A stretch of DNA of 44,032 nt, taken from Ponticaulis sp. GTDB taxonomy: Bacteria; Pseudomonadota; Alphaproteobacteria; Caulobacterales; Hyphomonadaceae. Numbering within the stretch: the stretch's first letter is position 1; the number at the start of each line of letters is the position of its first letter. The notes under the pieces are model-generated. The model saw only the letters and a list, made by a program, of their open reading frames with translations. It had not been told where the DNA came from and did no database searches. The stretch lies in contig NZUJ01000111.1 in assembly GCA_002701295.1 (NCBI GenBank), positions 1 through 44,032 on the forward strand, read 5' to 3'. Positions 32,335 to 42,127 of this stretch are shown one piece after another. Made by a program: the position numbers and the translations under genes.

Positions 32335-33237
32335 ATGTCCATTCTGATCGATAAAAACACGAAAGTCCTGACTCAGGGCATGACCGGCAACACCGGCTCA
32401 TTCCACACCAATCAGGCGCTCGCTTATTACGGCACGCAAATGGTTGGCGGTATTCACCCGAAAAAAGGCGGCACCAACTGGGTATCTGACTCAGGCAAGG
32501 AACTGCCAATCTTCGCAAGCGTGGAAGAGGGCAAGAAAGCCACTGGCGCAACCGCGTCTGTCGTTTACGTTCCGCCAGCAGGCGCAGCTGCAGCTATCGA
32601 AGAAGCTATCGACGCTGGCATCGAGCTGATCGTTTGTATCACTGAGGGCGTGCCGGTCATGGACATGGTCCGCGTGAAAGACAAACTGGTGAAATCATCC
32701 TCCCGCCTGATCGGTCCAAACTGCCCGGGCCTTCTGACGCCTGAAGAATGCAAAATCGGCATCATGCCGGGCTCAATCTTCTCGAAAGGTTCTGTCGGTG
32801 TTGTGTCCCGTTCGGGCACGCTCACATACGAAGCCGTATTCCAGACAACTCAGGTCGGCCTTGGTCAGACAACAGCTGTCGGCATCGGCGGCGACCCGGT
32901 CAACGGCACAAACTTCATCGACGTCCTCGACATGTTCCTGTCTGACGAAGACACCAAGTCCATCATCATGATCGGCGAAATCGGCGGTTCTGCCGAAGAA
33001 GAAGCTGCTGAATTCCTGATCCAGGAAGCGAAAAAAGGCCGCAAAAAGCCAATGGTTGGTTTCATCGCAGGTCGTACAGCGCCTCCAGGCCGCACAATGG
33101 GTCATGCTGGCGCGATCGTTTCCGGCGGCAAAGGCGGCGCGGAAGACAAGATCAAAGCTATGGAAGAAGCTGGCATTGTTGTGTCTCCATCTCCTGCACG
33201 CCTCGGCGTCACACTGGACGAAGTGCTGAAAGGCTAA
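32335..33237 (+). CDS. sucD: Succinyl-CoA synthetase (ADP-forming) subunit alpha
   Basis: 300 residues, slightly longer than the usual 290. CoA-binding start [32 protein letters not shown]-like region, [22 protein letters not shown], and the phospho-histidine His257 in [15 protein letters not shown] identify it. It pairs with SucC, whose gene is 5.2 kb upstream, and the two do not overlap as they do in most bacteria. Codon bias is strong. AAGGAAAG lies before the ATG. Its expression may depend on the vapBC transcript or on a promoter within vapC. Confidence 0.97.
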   Translation: MSILIDKNTKVLTQGMTGNTGSFHTNQALAYYGTQMVGGIHPKKGGTNWVSDSGKELPIFASVEEGKKATGATASVVYVPPAGAAAAIEEAIDAGIELIVCITEGVPVMDMVRVKDKLVKSSSRLIGPNCPGLLTPEECKIGIMPGSIFSKGSVGVVSRSGTLTYEAVFQTTQVGLGQTTAVGIGGDPVNGTNFIDVLDMFLSDEDTKSIIMIGEIGGSAEEEAAEFLIQEAKKGRKKPMVGFIAGRTAPPGRTMGHAGAIVSGGKGGAEDKIKAMEEAGIVVSPSPARLGVTLDEVLKG

Positions 33238-33262
33238 TCCCTTTCACTTCGGCAAATTTCAG

Positions 33263-33289
33263 AAAGGCTCGCTTCGGCGGGCCTTTTTT
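33263..33289 (+). terminator. Rho-independent terminator, sucD
   Basis: AAAGGCTCGC/GCGGGCCTTT (one G-T pair) with a TTCG tetraloop and T6. The remainder of the 296-bp gap to sucA is AT-rich leader DNA with a small GTTTCC/GGAAAC hairpin at 33494-33512. Confidence 0.9.
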
Positions 33290-33533
33290 ATTGCCACGCA
33301 ATTATTTTGCAGAAGCTGGCGATTTTCTGCCGTCTGACATTGCGTCCATTCACTTTTTAATTTAGCGGAGGGCAATTTTTTCGTGCAGGCCTCGACAGGG
33401 AATTAGCCAAAGAGGAAAGAAGTGCGACCTTAGACACAGGTCGGGTTTCGTTCCGTTACAAATTTCCCTAAATAGGTTAGCAATAAACATCCTGTTTCCT
33501 GCTAGGGGAAACACGATAGTCAGGACGTTTAAA

Positions 33534-36500
33534 ATGGCAGACGACGGCGCACCGGGCAAAGGGTCTCATCTAGACCGCTCAGAAGCAAACGAAGCGATGC
33601 TGGATTCGCTTTTCCTTTATGGTGGCAACGCAGCCTATCTCGAACAATTGCAGGCTGATTTTGACCGCGACCCGAATTCGGTTCCGCCGCAGTGGCGTAG
33701 CTTTTTCGAACAAACGGGCGATTCAGGTGAACCGGTTTCAAAACAGGCAGGCGGTCCAAGCTGGACGCCGCGTGGATGGCCGCTGACACAACGCGATGAG
33801 TCGACTGACGCGATTGATTATCAGTGGTCAAACACTGAAGTTCAGTCCATCACGCGCGAAGTCACCCAGCGCGCAGGTCCTGCGGCATCCCAGGAAGACA
33901 TTTCCCGCGCCGTTCAGGAATCTATCCGCGCCATCATGATGATCCGCGCTTATCGTATGCGCGGTCACCTCGCTGCTGAACTCGATCCACTGCGTCTGAA
34001 TGATCGCGGAGAACAGCCTGAGCTCGATCCCGAAACATACGGCTTCTCGCCAGACATGTGGGATCGCCCGATCTACATCGATTTCTATCTCGGCATGGAA
34101 TACGCTTCCGTCCGTCAGATGGTGGACGTGCTGAAACGCACTTACTGTTCGACCGTCGGCATCGAGTTCATGCACATCTCCGATCCGGAAGAGAAATCCT
34201 GGCTTCAGGAGCGTATCGAAGGCCCCGACAAAGGCGTTACCTTCACGCGAGAAGGCAAAATCGCCATTCTGAAGAAGCTGATCGAAGGCGAAGCTTTCGA
34301 ACAATTCCTGCACAAGCGCTATCCGGGGACTAAACGTTTCGGTCTTGATGGTGGTGAGGCTGCCGTTCCGGCACTCGAGCAGATCATCAAGCGCGGCGGT
34401 GCGCTCGGCGTGAAAGAAATCGTTCTCGGTATGCCACACCGAGGCCGCCTGAACGTTCTGGCTGCCGTGATGGGCAAGCCTTACAAAGTCATCTTCCACG
34501 AATTCCAGGGCGGCTCTTCGCAGGGCGCTGACGAATTCGGCTCAGGCGATGTGAAATATCACCTTGGCGCATCTTCAGACCGGACGTTTGATGACAATCA
34601 CGTTCACCTCTCGCTGACAGCGAACCCATCTCACCTGGAAGCGGTTAACCCGGTCGTTCTGGGTAAATCTCGCGCAAAACAGGCCTTCCTCAAACGCGAA
34701 AGCCGCAAAGGTCGTCGCGCCCAGGTCATGCCGCTCTTATTGCACGGTGACGCTGCGTTTGCCGGTCAGGGCGTTGTCTCAGAGTGTTTTGCGCTCTCTG
34801 GTCTGGCAGGTTACCGCACAGGTGGCACAATCCACTTCATCGTGAACAACCAGATCGGCTTCACGACCAGCCCGAAATATTCCCGCTCGTCACCATATCC
34901 GTCTGACGTTGCCAAAATGGTGGAAGCGCCAATCTTCCACGTCAACGGCGATGATCCGGAAGCGGTTGTCTATGCGGCAAAAGTGGCCACCGAGTATCGA
35001 CAGAAATTCGGTAAGGACGTTGTCATCGACATGTTCTGTTATCGCCGTTACGGCCATAACGAGGGTGACGAACCAATGTTCACCCAGCCGCTCATGTACA
35101 AAAAGATCAAGGGCCACCCACCGGTTCAGAAGCTGTATGCTGATCGCCTGATTTCTGAGGGCATTGTTGAACGCAGCGACGTCGAAAAATGGAACTCTGA
35201 TTTCGAGCAGTTCCTTGATGACGAATTCGAAGCCGGTAAAACCTATCATGCCGATCGTGCTGACTGGCTCGATGGCAAATGGTCGGGTCTGGGGCTGCCG
35301 GAGGGTGATGAACGCCGCGGAAACACACAGGTCGACCTGGACGTCCTGAAACGGATAGGCGAGTCGATTACGTCTATTCCGGAAGGCAAGCATCCTCACA
35401 GAACGCTCGCACGGGTCTATGAGGCACGGGCGAAAGCCATTGAAACTGGCCAGGGTCTCGACTGGGCGACCGCCGAAGCGCTCGCATTCGGGTCACTCCT
35501 TGATGAAGGCTTCCCGATCCGTTTGTCCGGACAGGATTCCGGTCGCGGTACTTTCTCTCAGCGACATTCCCACGTCGTGGACCAGTCTGATGAGACGCTC
35601 TACACCCCGCTGAATAATATCAGCGACGGTCAGGCCCGTTATGAGGTCATCGACTCGCTCCTCTCTGAGGAAGCGGTACTTGGATACGAGTATGGCTACT
35701 CGCTGGCCGACCCGAACACGCTGACCCTCTGGGAAGCCCAGTTCGGTGACTTCGCCAACGGCGCTCAGGTATTGTTCGACCAGTTCATTTCCTCAGGTGA
35801 GCGGAAATGGCTTCGTATGTCGGCGCTCGTTTGCCTTCTGCCGCATGGCTATGAAGGCCAGGGTCCGGAGCACTCTTCGGCGCGTCTCGAGCGCTTCCTG
35901 CAAATGTCTGCAGAAGACAATATGCAGGTTTGTAACCTGACGACTCCAGCGAACTATTTCCACGCTCTGCGTCGCCAGATCCACCGGGACTTCCGTAAAC
36001 CTCTGATTATCATGACGCCGAAATCCCTTCTGCGGCATAAGCTGGCGACCTCTGCGCTGGCTGATCTCGGACCGGGCTCCAGCTTCCACCGCGTTCTCTG
36101 GGATGATGCCGAGACCGAAGGTCGTCGCGGCAAAGTCGAGCTGGTGGCTGACAAGAAAATCCGCCGCGTCGTCATGTGCTCCGGCAAGGTCTATTACGAC
36201 CTGTTCGAAGAGCGTGAAAAGCGCGGCATTGACGACATCTACCTGATGCGTCTGGAACAATTCTATCCGGTTCCGCGCATGTCCATGATGAAAGAACTCA
36301 AGCGCTTTACGCAGGCTGAAATGATCTGGTGTCAGGAAGAGCCTCGCAATATGGGTGGCTGGTCCTTCATCCGTGATGAAATTGAATGGTGCCTCGAACA
36401 GGTTGGCGCGAAACACACACGTCCGGTCTATGCGGGTCGTCCATCTGCTGCGTCCACCGCAACAGGCCTTATGTCCAAACACATCGCAGAGCGCGATGCC

Positions 36501-36557
36501 TTCATTGATGCCGCCCTCGGCGACAACAGCAATTCGAAAACAGTAGAAACGGCCTGA
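33534..36557 (+). CDS. sucA: 2-oxoglutarate dehydrogenase E1 component
   Basis: 1007 residues, a normal length. The N-terminal E2-binding segment ([23 protein letters not shown]) is followed by the thiamine-diphosphate domain, with [32 protein letters not shown] and [10 protein letters not shown]. The transketolase-like middle has [23 protein letters not shown] and the C-terminal domain [11 protein letters not shown]. It decarboxylates 2-oxoglutarate and loads the succinyl group on SucB lipoate. Codon bias is strong. CAGGACG stands before the ATG. sucB follows after 32 bp in the same operon. Confidence 0.97.
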   Translation: MADDGAPGKGSHLDRSEANEAMLDSLFLYGGNAAYLEQLQADFDRDPNSVPPQWRSFFEQTGDSGEPVSKQAGGPSWTPRGWPLTQRDESTDAIDYQWSNTEVQSITREVTQRAGPAASQEDISRAVQESIRAIMMIRAYRMRGHLAAELDPLRLNDRGEQPELDPETYGFSPDMWDRPIYIDFYLGMEYASVRQMVDVLKRTYCSTVGIEFMHISDPEEKSWLQERIEGPDKGVTFTREGKIAILKKLIEGEAFEQFLHKRYPGTKRFGLDGGEAAVPALEQIIKRGGALGVKEIVLGMPHRGRLNVLAAVMGKPYKVIFHEFQGGSSQGADEFGSGDVKYHLGASSDRTFDDNHVHLSLTANPSHLEAVNPVVLGKSRAKQAFLKRESRKGRRAQVMPLLLHGDAAFAGQGVVSECFALSGLAGYRTGGTIHFIVNNQIGFTTSPKYSRSSPYPSDVAKMVEAPIFHVNGDDPEAVVYAAKVATEYRQKFGKDVVIDMFCYRRYGHNEGDEPMFTQPLMYKKIKGHPPVQKLYADRLISEGIVERSDVEKWNSDFEQFLDDEFEAGKTYHADRADWLDGKWSGLGLPEGDERRGNTQVDLDVLKRIGESITSIPEGKHPHRTLARVYEARAKAIETGQGLDWATAEALAFGSLLDEGFPIRLSGQDSGRGTFSQRHSHVVDQSDETLYTPLNNISDGQARYEVIDSLLSEEAVLGYEYGYSLADPNTLTLWEAQFGDFANGAQVLFDQFISSGERKWLRMSALVCLLPHGYEGQGPEHSSARLERFLQMSAEDNMQVCNLTTPANYFHALRRQIHRDFRKPLIIMTPKSLLRHKLATSALADLGPGSSFHRVLWDDAETEGRRGKVELVADKKIRRVVMCSGKVYYDLFEEREKRGIDDIYLMRLEQFYPVPRMSMMKELKRFTQAEMIWCQEEPRNMGGWSFIRDEIEWCLEQVGAKHTRPVYAGRPSAASTATGLMSKHIAERDAFIDAALGDNSNSKTVETA

Positions 36558-36589
36558 ACGCCGTCAGATCCGGAAAGAGAGCAACACGA

Positions 36590-38110
36590 ATGACCGATAT
36601 TACCGTCCCGACACTCGGCGAATCCGTCACCGAGGCTACGGTAGGACAATGGCTCAAGTCTGCAGGTGACACCGTCGCAAAAGACGAGGTTCTGGTGGAA
36701 CTCGAAACCGACAAGGTTTCAGTTGAAGTGGCCGCACCTGAAGATGGTGTCCTGTCTGAAATTGTCGCCGCGGAAGGCGAAACAGTCGAAATCGGCGCGC
36801 TTCTGGCGAAGGTCGGCGAAGGCAGCGGTGCGGCGGCAAGCTCCGCCCCAGCGGCTGCCGAAGCCCCGAAAGAAGACGCACCAGCGCCTGCGGCATCTTC
36901 TGGCGGCGACGCGGTTGAAGTCTCCGTCCCGGCAATGGGCGAGAGCGTGACCGAAGGAACACTCTCAAGCTGGCTCAAAAAGCCAGGCGATGCTGTCTCC
37001 AAAGACGAAACACTCGTTGAAATCGAAACCGACAAGGTTGCCGTTGAGGTACCGAGCCCGGTTGACGGCGTCATGGGTGATATCCTCGTCCAGGAAGGCG
37101 AAACTGTCGAAATCGGCACTGTGATCGCGAAAATCTCAGGCGGCGCAACAGCGTCTGCGCCTGCGCCAACCTCTACGCCAGCTCAGGCATCTCCTGCCGC
37201 TTCACCATCCACTGCTGCACCTGCAGGAGACGCGCCTGTTGCACCATCCGTGCGCCGCATCGCGGCGGAAAGCGGTGTAAACCCGGCTGATATTCCAGGC
37301 ACAGGCAAAGATGGCCGTGCAACAAAGGGCGACGCCCTCGCTTATCTCGAAAAGAAACCTGCGGAGAAACCCGTGTCTGCCCCTGCTCCTGCTACACCGC
37401 GCGCCATTGGCCCACGCGAAGAACGCGTAAAAATGACTCGCCTGCGTCAGACTATCGCCAAGCGTCTGAAAGAAGCGCAGGACAATGCCGCCATGCTCAC
37501 CACATTCAACGATGTGGACATGACCAACATCATGGAAATGCGGAAGCAGTACAAAGACAATTTCGAGAAGCGCCACGGCGTCAAACTCGGCTTCATGTCT
37601 TTCTTCGTGAAAGCCTGCGTGAACGCACTTCAGGAAATCCCGGCTGTCAACGCTGAGATCGACGGCACAGATATCATCTACAAGAACTATTACGATATCG
37701 GCGTTGCCGTCGGTACGGAAAAAGGTCTCGTTGTCCCTGTGGTCCGCGATTGTGATGCCCTGTCTCTGGCTGGCATTGAAGGCGCTATCGGTGCGCTCGG
37801 CGCCAAAGCCCGTGACGGCGCTCTGTCCATGGCTGACCTTCAGGGCGGTACCTTCACCATTTCAAACGGTGGTGTTTACGGCTCCATGATGTCAACGCCG
37901 ATCCTGAACCCACCACAGTCTGGCGTTCTCGGCATGCACCGGATCGAACAGCGCCCGGTTGCCATCAATGGCGAAGTAAAAATCCGTCCGATGATGTATC
38001 TGGCCCTGTCTTACGACCACCGCATCGTCGACGGCAAAGAAGCTGTAACCTTCCTGGTTCGCGTGAAAGAAGCACTCGAAAATCCAGAACGCATGCTGCT
38101 CGGCGTCTGA
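36590..38110 (+). CDS. sucB: 2-oxoglutarate dehydrogenase E2 (dihydrolipoamide succinyltransferase) with two lipoyl domains
   Basis: 506 residues, about 100 more than single-lipoyl SucB. Two tandem lipoyl domains carry the lysines Lys42 and Lys149 in ETDKV motifs, joined by Ala/Pro-rich linkers. A peripheral subunit-binding domain (218-254, [23 protein letters not shown]) and the catalytic core follow, with active-site His477 and Asp481 in SYDHRIVDG. It transfers succinyl groups to CoA at the core of the complex. Succinyl specificity is inferred from the sucA partner gene. No lpd (E3) gene follows. GAGAGCAACACGA precedes the ATG. Confidence 0.95.
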   Translation: MTDITVPTLGESVTEATVGQWLKSAGDTVAKDEVLVELETDKVSVEVAAPEDGVLSEIVAAEGETVEIGALLAKVGEGSGAAASSAPAAAEAPKEDAPAPAASSGGDAVEVSVPAMGESVTEGTLSSWLKKPGDAVSKDETLVEIETDKVAVEVPSPVDGVMGDILVQEGETVEIGTVIAKISGGATASAPAPTSTPAQASPAASPSTAAPAGDAPVAPSVRRIAAESGVNPADIPGTGKDGRATKGDALAYLEKKPAEKPVSAPAPATPRAIGPREERVKMTRLRQTIAKRLKEAQDNAAMLTTFNDVDMTNIMEMRKQYKDNFEKRHGVKLGFMSFFVKACVNALQEIPAVNAEIDGTDIIYKNYYDIGVAVGTEKGLVVPVVRDCDALSLAGIEGAIGALGAKARDGALSMADLQGGTFTISNGGVYGSMMSTPILNPPQSGVLGMHRIEQRPVAINGEVKIRPMMYLALSYDHRIVDGKEAVTFLVRVKEALENPERMLLGV

Positions 38111-38147
38111 TACAATTCAGCGCAATAATTGATTGCATCCAACTGCA

Positions 38148-38175
38148 AAAGCCCGCTGGCGTACCGGCGGGCTTT
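38148..38175 (+). terminator. Terminator-like hairpin after sucB
   Basis: AAAGCCCGCTGG/CCGGCGGGCTTT (12 bp, one G-T pair), loop CGTA; the T tail is short. Confidence 0.75.
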
Positions 38176-38255
38176 AGTGTATATGGCGCCGCCTGCCTCG
38201 GACTCAGATCGAAAAAGCTGAGCCGTCACAGGTTACCTTTCGGAGGTATTGGGCA

Positions 38256-38783
38256 ATGGATTGCATCAAACCGGCGCTAGGCGCTGCGCTTACAGCTTCA
38301 CTGCTGTTCGTGCAGAGCGCTAACGCTCGGACAGAAAAAGTCACTCTGGGCTATCTTGAGACAGCCTATGTCGGCGATAGCATGCTCGAAATGGGCGCCA
38401 AGCTGGATACTGGCGCAGATTTCAGCTCTATCTATGCACGCGACATCAAGGTGTTTCAGAACCGTGACAAGGAAGAATGGGTCAGCTTCAGGCTCGTCGG
38501 CGACGACGGACGGACGATCCGCTACAAGAAAAAAGTCATCCGGACAGCATTCATCAAGACGAAAACCGGCGGCAATATTGAACGCCCGGTGATCTCGCTC
38601 GATCTCTGCGTTGGCGGTCTGACCTACACCACACCCGTAAATCTCGCAGATCGCGAAGATTTCGATCACCCCCTGCTCGTTGGACGCGAATTTCTCGCCC
38701 GACGCGTTCTTGTCGATTCCGGCCAGTCCTATACGGCCGATGAAGGCTGCGTTTCCGCAGCAGAAGAGCAAAATCCGTCATGA
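38256..38783 (+). CDS. Retropepsin-like protease (PF05618-type, RimB/'ATP-dependent zinc protease' group), secreted
   Basis: 175 residues with a Sec signal (LTASLLFVQSANA). The active-site loop AKLDTGADFSSI (Asp51, Thr52, Gly53) is that of a single-lobe aspartic protease, which must dimerise. The LVGREFLARRVLVDSG motif near the end completes the PF05618 fold. Predicted to face the periplasm. First of three overlapping genes (4-bp ATGA with the next), so a stable functional link to the 7TM and ATP-grasp proteins is expected. GGAGG lies before the ATG. Substrate unknown. Confidence 0.85.
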   Translation: MDCIKPALGAALTASLLFVQSANARTEKVTLGYLETAYVGDSMLEMGAKLDTGADFSSIYARDIKVFQNRDKEEWVSFRLVGDDGRTIRYKKKVIRTAFIKTKTGGNIERPVISLDLCVGGLTYTTPVNLADREDFDHPLLVGREFLARRVLVDSGQSYTADEGCVSAAEEQNPS

Positions 38784-39529
38784 CCGGTCGCACACAGGCA
38801 CGCTTGCTGGTCGCAGTTCTTTTTGCGGTCAGCGCAATGTCTATTGGGATCCGCCTGTTTTGGGCGGCCCAGTCTGATTCAGGATTTGCCGCCCTGTCCT
38901 CGCCTTTCGCCGTTCTCCCGGCCGAGATGCAGGACACGATCAAGGCGCTCCTGACGATTCCCATTGCCATTATTGCACTGGTGTTTGTTCGCCAGTTCAT
39001 TGGCATGTCTACCATCGGCACGTTTATGCCGGTTCTCATTGGCGTTTCTCTGAGAGAGACCGGGCTTATCTATGGCCTTGTTCTTCTGGCCATCATCATT
39101 GCCGTAGGTGTTGCTTGCCGTTTTTATTTTGAACGGCTGAAACTCCTGCTAATTCCGCGGCTCGCAGCGATTGTGATCATCGTTGTGATCTCCATGCTGG
39201 GCTGTGCCTATTTGTTCACGATTTCAGGTATTCAAGTTGCTGCCTCCGTATCGCTCTTCCCGCTAGTCATCATGGCGATGACCATTGAACGCGTTGTAGT
39301 TGCCTGGGAAGAGAACGGTTCACGCGACACGATCAAACAGTCTGCTGGCAGCCTGCTGATCGCGCTCCTCAGCTATTTCATCATGTCTGCACCGGTGATT
39401 GTGAGCACAATGTTCATCTTCCCGGAACTTCAGCTCGTCCTGTTCGCTCTGGCGATCATGATGGGCCGTTACATCGGCTATCGTCTGACGGAATATTTCC
39501 GCTTCAGCGAATTGGGGAAAACAGTATGA
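38780..39529 (+). CDS. 7TM membrane protein of retropepsin/ATP-grasp systems
   Basis: 249 residues with seven predicted membrane helices. The stretch IGMSTIGTFMPVLIGVSLRETGLIYGLVL and later helices match the 7TM family that in many bacteria is fused to an inactive transglutaminase-like domain. Here only a short periplasmic loop (about 30-55) is left of that domain. Gene start and end both overlap neighbours by 4 bp (ATGA). The likely role is to bridge the periplasmic protease and the cytosolic ligase across the inner membrane; this is inference. Confidence 0.82.
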   Translation: MTGRTQARLLVAVLFAVSAMSIGIRLFWAAQSDSGFAALSSPFAVLPAEMQDTIKALLTIPIAIIALVFVRQFIGMSTIGTFMPVLIGVSLRETGLIYGLVLLAIIIAVGVACRFYFERLKLLLIPRLAAIVIIVVISMLGCAYLFTISGIQVAASVSLFPLVIMAMTIERVVVAWEENGSRDTIKQSAGSLLIALLSYFIMSAPVIVSTMFIFPELQLVLFALAIMMGRYIGYRLTEYFRFSELGKTV

Positions 39530-40494
39530 TTTCCGCAGCTTCCGCATTTTCGGCGATGTCGGCACTCCACAAGTCCGGAGTGATCGGCATGAACCGGCGC
39601 AATCTCACGCTCATCAGTGAATACAATTCACCTCGCAACATGCGTCTGGTAGATGACAAGACCATCACCAAACGCCTTGCGCTGGAAGCGGGTATTCCTG
39701 CACCGGGACTTTATGGGCTGGTTCACAACACGCGCGATTGTTCCCGCGTCGATCATTTCATCGACCGTCAGGTCGGAGCCGTCATCAAACCCGCCAAGGG
39801 TTCACAGGGTCAGGGCATCCTCGTCATCACAGAGCATTACGAAGCCAACTGGCGCAAAGCCAATGGTCAGTGCGTCTATGCTGATGATCTCAATTATCAC
39901 ACGATCAACGTCGTCTCCGGTCTATTCAGCCTTGGCGGCCAGCCCGATAAAGCCATGGTCGAAGAGCGGGTTCAGTTCACTGACCACTTCAACGACATTG
40001 CCGTAAAAGGCGTTCCGGATATTCGGGTGATTGTCCTGAAGGGCGTGCCCATTGCTGCCATGCTGCGCCTTCCAACCTCCGAGTCCGATGGAAAGGCCAA
40101 TCTTCACCGCGGCGGTGTTGGCGCAGGCGTCGACCTGTGCACCGGCAAAACCTATGGCGCCATGCATCACGGGCTCCGTATCAAAGAACACCCCGATACA
40201 AAAAATACCCTCGATGGCGTGGCAATCCCGCATTGGGAAACCATCCTGGAAATGTCAGCGCGCGCTTATGACATCACCCAGCTTGGCTATCTCGGCGTAG
40301 ATATTGTTCTCGACAAAGAGCGCGGCCCATTGCTTCTCGAACTGAATGCCCGCCCTGGCATCTCCATTCAGGTCGCCAATGGCAAAGGTCTTCTGTCGCG
40401 CATTCAGCACATTGAGTCCCTGAACACCGAAGGACTAAGTGCAGACAAACGTGCATTTCTTGGTCAGATGGTGAACCGCTCAGAAGGCCACTAA
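39526..40494 (+). CDS. Alpha-L-glutamate ligase-related ATP-grasp protein
   Basis: 322 residues of ATP-grasp fold: GAVIKPAKGSQGQGILVI (nucleotide-binding loop), PDIRVIVLKGVPIAAMLRLPT, and the Mg-binding LGYLGVDIVLDKERGPLLLELNARPG. Close to the RimK/sugar-transfer ATP-grasp group, it should join a carboxylate to an amine using ATP in the cytosol. It is the last gene of the operon and overlaps the 7TM gene by 4 bp. No peptide or cofactor substrate is encoded in the immediate vicinity, and the product is unknown. A short gap of 4 bp separates its stop from the convergent piuC. Confidence 0.85.
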   Translation: MISAASAFSAMSALHKSGVIGMNRRNLTLISEYNSPRNMRLVDDKTITKRLALEAGIPAPGLYGLVHNTRDCSRVDHFIDRQVGAVIKPAKGSQGQGILVITEHYEANWRKANGQCVYADDLNYHTINVVSGLFSLGGQPDKAMVEERVQFTDHFNDIAVKGVPDIRVIVLKGVPIAAMLRLPTSESDGKANLHRGGVGAGVDLCTGKTYGAMHHGLRIKEHPDTKNTLDGVAIPHWETILEMSARAYDITQLGYLGVDIVLDKERGPLLLELNARPGISIQVANGKGLLSRIQHIESLNTEGLSADKRAFLGQMVNRSEGH

Positions 40495-40498
40495 GCCT

Positions 40499-41173
40499 TC
40501 AGTCCGACCACATTCGGGTGAGATTTGCGATCGTCTTGGACAGCGTCAGCAGTTCAAGACTATTCGCGTCATGTGTCTTCTTCAGTTCAGCTCGAAGGTT
40601 TTCGAGGTCGAAAACCATCTCACGCTGGTCGCGATTTCGAAATCGGCTTTGAATCCAGCCAACACAGACAATTCGTGATCCCTTTGTCACCGGCATGACC
40701 TGATGCAGCGTTGATGACGGATAGATCACCAGGTCGCCAGCGGCGGCCTTGAAACTATGTGCTTGCCCGCAATCATCAATTACCAGCTCCCCGCCCTCAT
40801 AAGTGTCCGGTTCTGACAAAAAGAGCGTAAACGAAATATCTGTCCGAACATCGTGTCCACGATATTCCATGATCGCATTGTCGATGTGAATGCCATAGCC
40901 GCCACCCACATCGGTTCGGCTGACCAGAAGCCGGGTCCAGACTTTCGGTTTGGCAAAGGCCTGGATCACCGCATTGCTTGTCAGGGCTTCATCCAGCGCA
41001 AGTCGTACGCGCGCGCCTGCTCGGGATGATAGGTCAGCCTGCAGGTTTTTCTTCACCTTGCGCGCCGTGGCTCCTGCCGTTTTCGTCCCGTCTTCCCAGA
41101 CAAGTTTATCCAGTTCGCCATCAATTTCGGCGACCTGTTTCTGGGAGAGCACGTTTCCAATAATGAGCGGCAT
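40499..41173 (-). CDS. piuC: PKHD-type Fe(II)/2OG hydroxylase, PiuC/YbiX family
   Basis: 224 residues, the family length. Iron ligands are His96 and Asp98 (GIHIDNAIM) and His157 (TLHQVMPV); Arg167 (KGSRIVCVGWIQS) binds 2-oxoglutarate. The C-terminal helical extension is normal for PiuC. In Pseudomonas and E. coli piuC/ybiX lies next to TonB siderophore receptors and is iron-regulated; no receptor is in this window. It is divergent from a lipoprotein gene across a Fur-like site, which supports iron control. The hydroxylated substrate is unknown. Confidence 0.92.
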   Translation of the reverse strand: MPLIIGNVLSQKQVAEIDGELDKLVWEDGTKTAGATARKVKKNLQADLSSRAGARVRLALDEALTSNAVIQAFAKPKVWTRLLVSRTDVGGGYGIHIDNAIMEYRGHDVRTDISFTLFLSEPDTYEGGELVIDDCGQAHSFKAAAGDLVIYPSSTLHQVMPVTKGSRIVCVGWIQSRFRNRDQREMVFDLENLRAELKKTHDANSLELLTLSKTIANLTRMWSD

Positions 41174-41186
41174 TCTGATCCTACTT

Positions 41187-41244
41187 GATAATGAGTTGCA
41201 TTCTTGTCCCGTTTGAGGTTATCTCCCCCAAAATGCAAACCATT
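41187..41244. promoter_or_regulatory. Possible pair of Fur-type operators between piuC and the lipoprotein gene
   Basis: GATAATGAGTTGCATTCTT (41187-41205) agrees at 13 of 19 positions with the E. coli Fur box. A second AATG-N5-CATT unit at 41232-41244 lies 42 bp from the first, four helical turns. Position between the divergent starts fits an iron-responsive control site. Motif evidence only. Confidence 0.42.
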
Positions 41245-41266
41245 TCCATTATGGAAGGAAATTTCG

Positions 41267-42127
41267 TTGACGACCAGAACAAGACGTCTGACCCAACTGG
41301 GACTCGGAGCCGCTTTTGCCGGAACAACATTCCTGACTGCCTGCGGCGGCCAGCCTGAAAACCCGGAACCTCAGGCGACTACCCCACCAGCAGCTGCGGA
41401 AACAAGCGCCACGCCAATGCCGGCTGAAGAACCTGCCGAAGCCGCAGTTGCACCTTCCGGTGAGGGTGAAGGCGAAGGCGGCGTCCTGATCGATCAGGCA
41501 GGCACAAATCCGGTCGTCTTCCGCTCTGCCCTGGCCATCACCGAAGCCCACATTGTCGCTGCCCGCGATGCGTACAAGGTTGGCGAAACGGATGCGGCGG
41601 CGGAGATGTTTGCGCACCCGGTTTCAGAAGTGCTCTTTGATGTCGGTCCGTATCTCGAGGCGCGCGGAGTCGAGAACTTTGACCAGATGTTGCTGGATGC
41701 GTCTGAGGCCGTCTTCCAGGGTGAGACGACTGAACAGATCGATGCGCGTACTGACGAGATCATTGCAACACTTCGCTCGGCTGCTGAAAAAGCTCCAGAT
41801 GACGGGTCGTCAGAAGCGCTCATTCAGGCAGGCGTCGCCGCTGACCAGCTGGACCGCGCAGCAACCATGTATGGCATTGCTGGCGAGTCAGACGAGTATG
41901 AACCTTACCTCGACGGCTACGGTTTTGTCATCGCAGGCAAAGCTGCATTCGAAGCGGAAAAAACCGCCATAGAAGCTGAGCTTCCAGACGTCGCAGCGGC
42001 GCTTGAAACCGCTCTGACACAGCTCGAAATGGCTTACCCAACGGTGGAACGCCCAGAAGCCTTGGATCACAATCCAGCAGCGCTTACCGGCAGCGTCTCT
42101 GCACTTCTGCTGGCACTGGGTCAGTAA
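41267..42127 (+). CDS. Predicted Tat/Sec lipoprotein, unknown, next to piuC
   Basis: 286 residues from a TTG at 41267 that has GGAAGGA 7 bp ahead; upstream in-frame codons lack a ribosome-binding site. The leader TTRTRRLTQLGLG carries a twin-arginine motif and ends in lipobox LTAC (Cys26). After an Ala/Pro/Glu linker the domain begins EAHIVAARDAYKVGETDAAAEMFAHPVSEVL, a histidine-containing helical unit found in other uncharacterised alphaproteobacterial envelope proteins. Iron-linked function is suggested only by the divergent piuC and the Fur-like site. Confidence 0.72.
   Translation: MTTRTRRLTQLGLGAAFAGTTFLTACGGQPENPEPQATTPPAAAETSATPMPAEEPAEAAVAPSGEGEGEGGVLIDQAGTNPVVFRSALAITEAHIVAARDAYKVGETDAAAEMFAHPVSEVLFDVGPYLEARGVENFDQMLLDASEAVFQGETTEQIDARTDEIIATLRSAAEKAPDDGSSEALIQAGVAADQLDRAATMYGIAGESDEYEPYLDGYGFVIAGKAAFEAEKTAIEAELPDVAAALETALTQLEMAYPTVERPEALDHNPAALTGSVSALLLALGQ

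Noticed and set aside
35793-36482. 229-codon minus-strand frame
   Set aside because: Antisense to sucA, a certain gene with strong codon bias; long antisense frames are common in such sequences.
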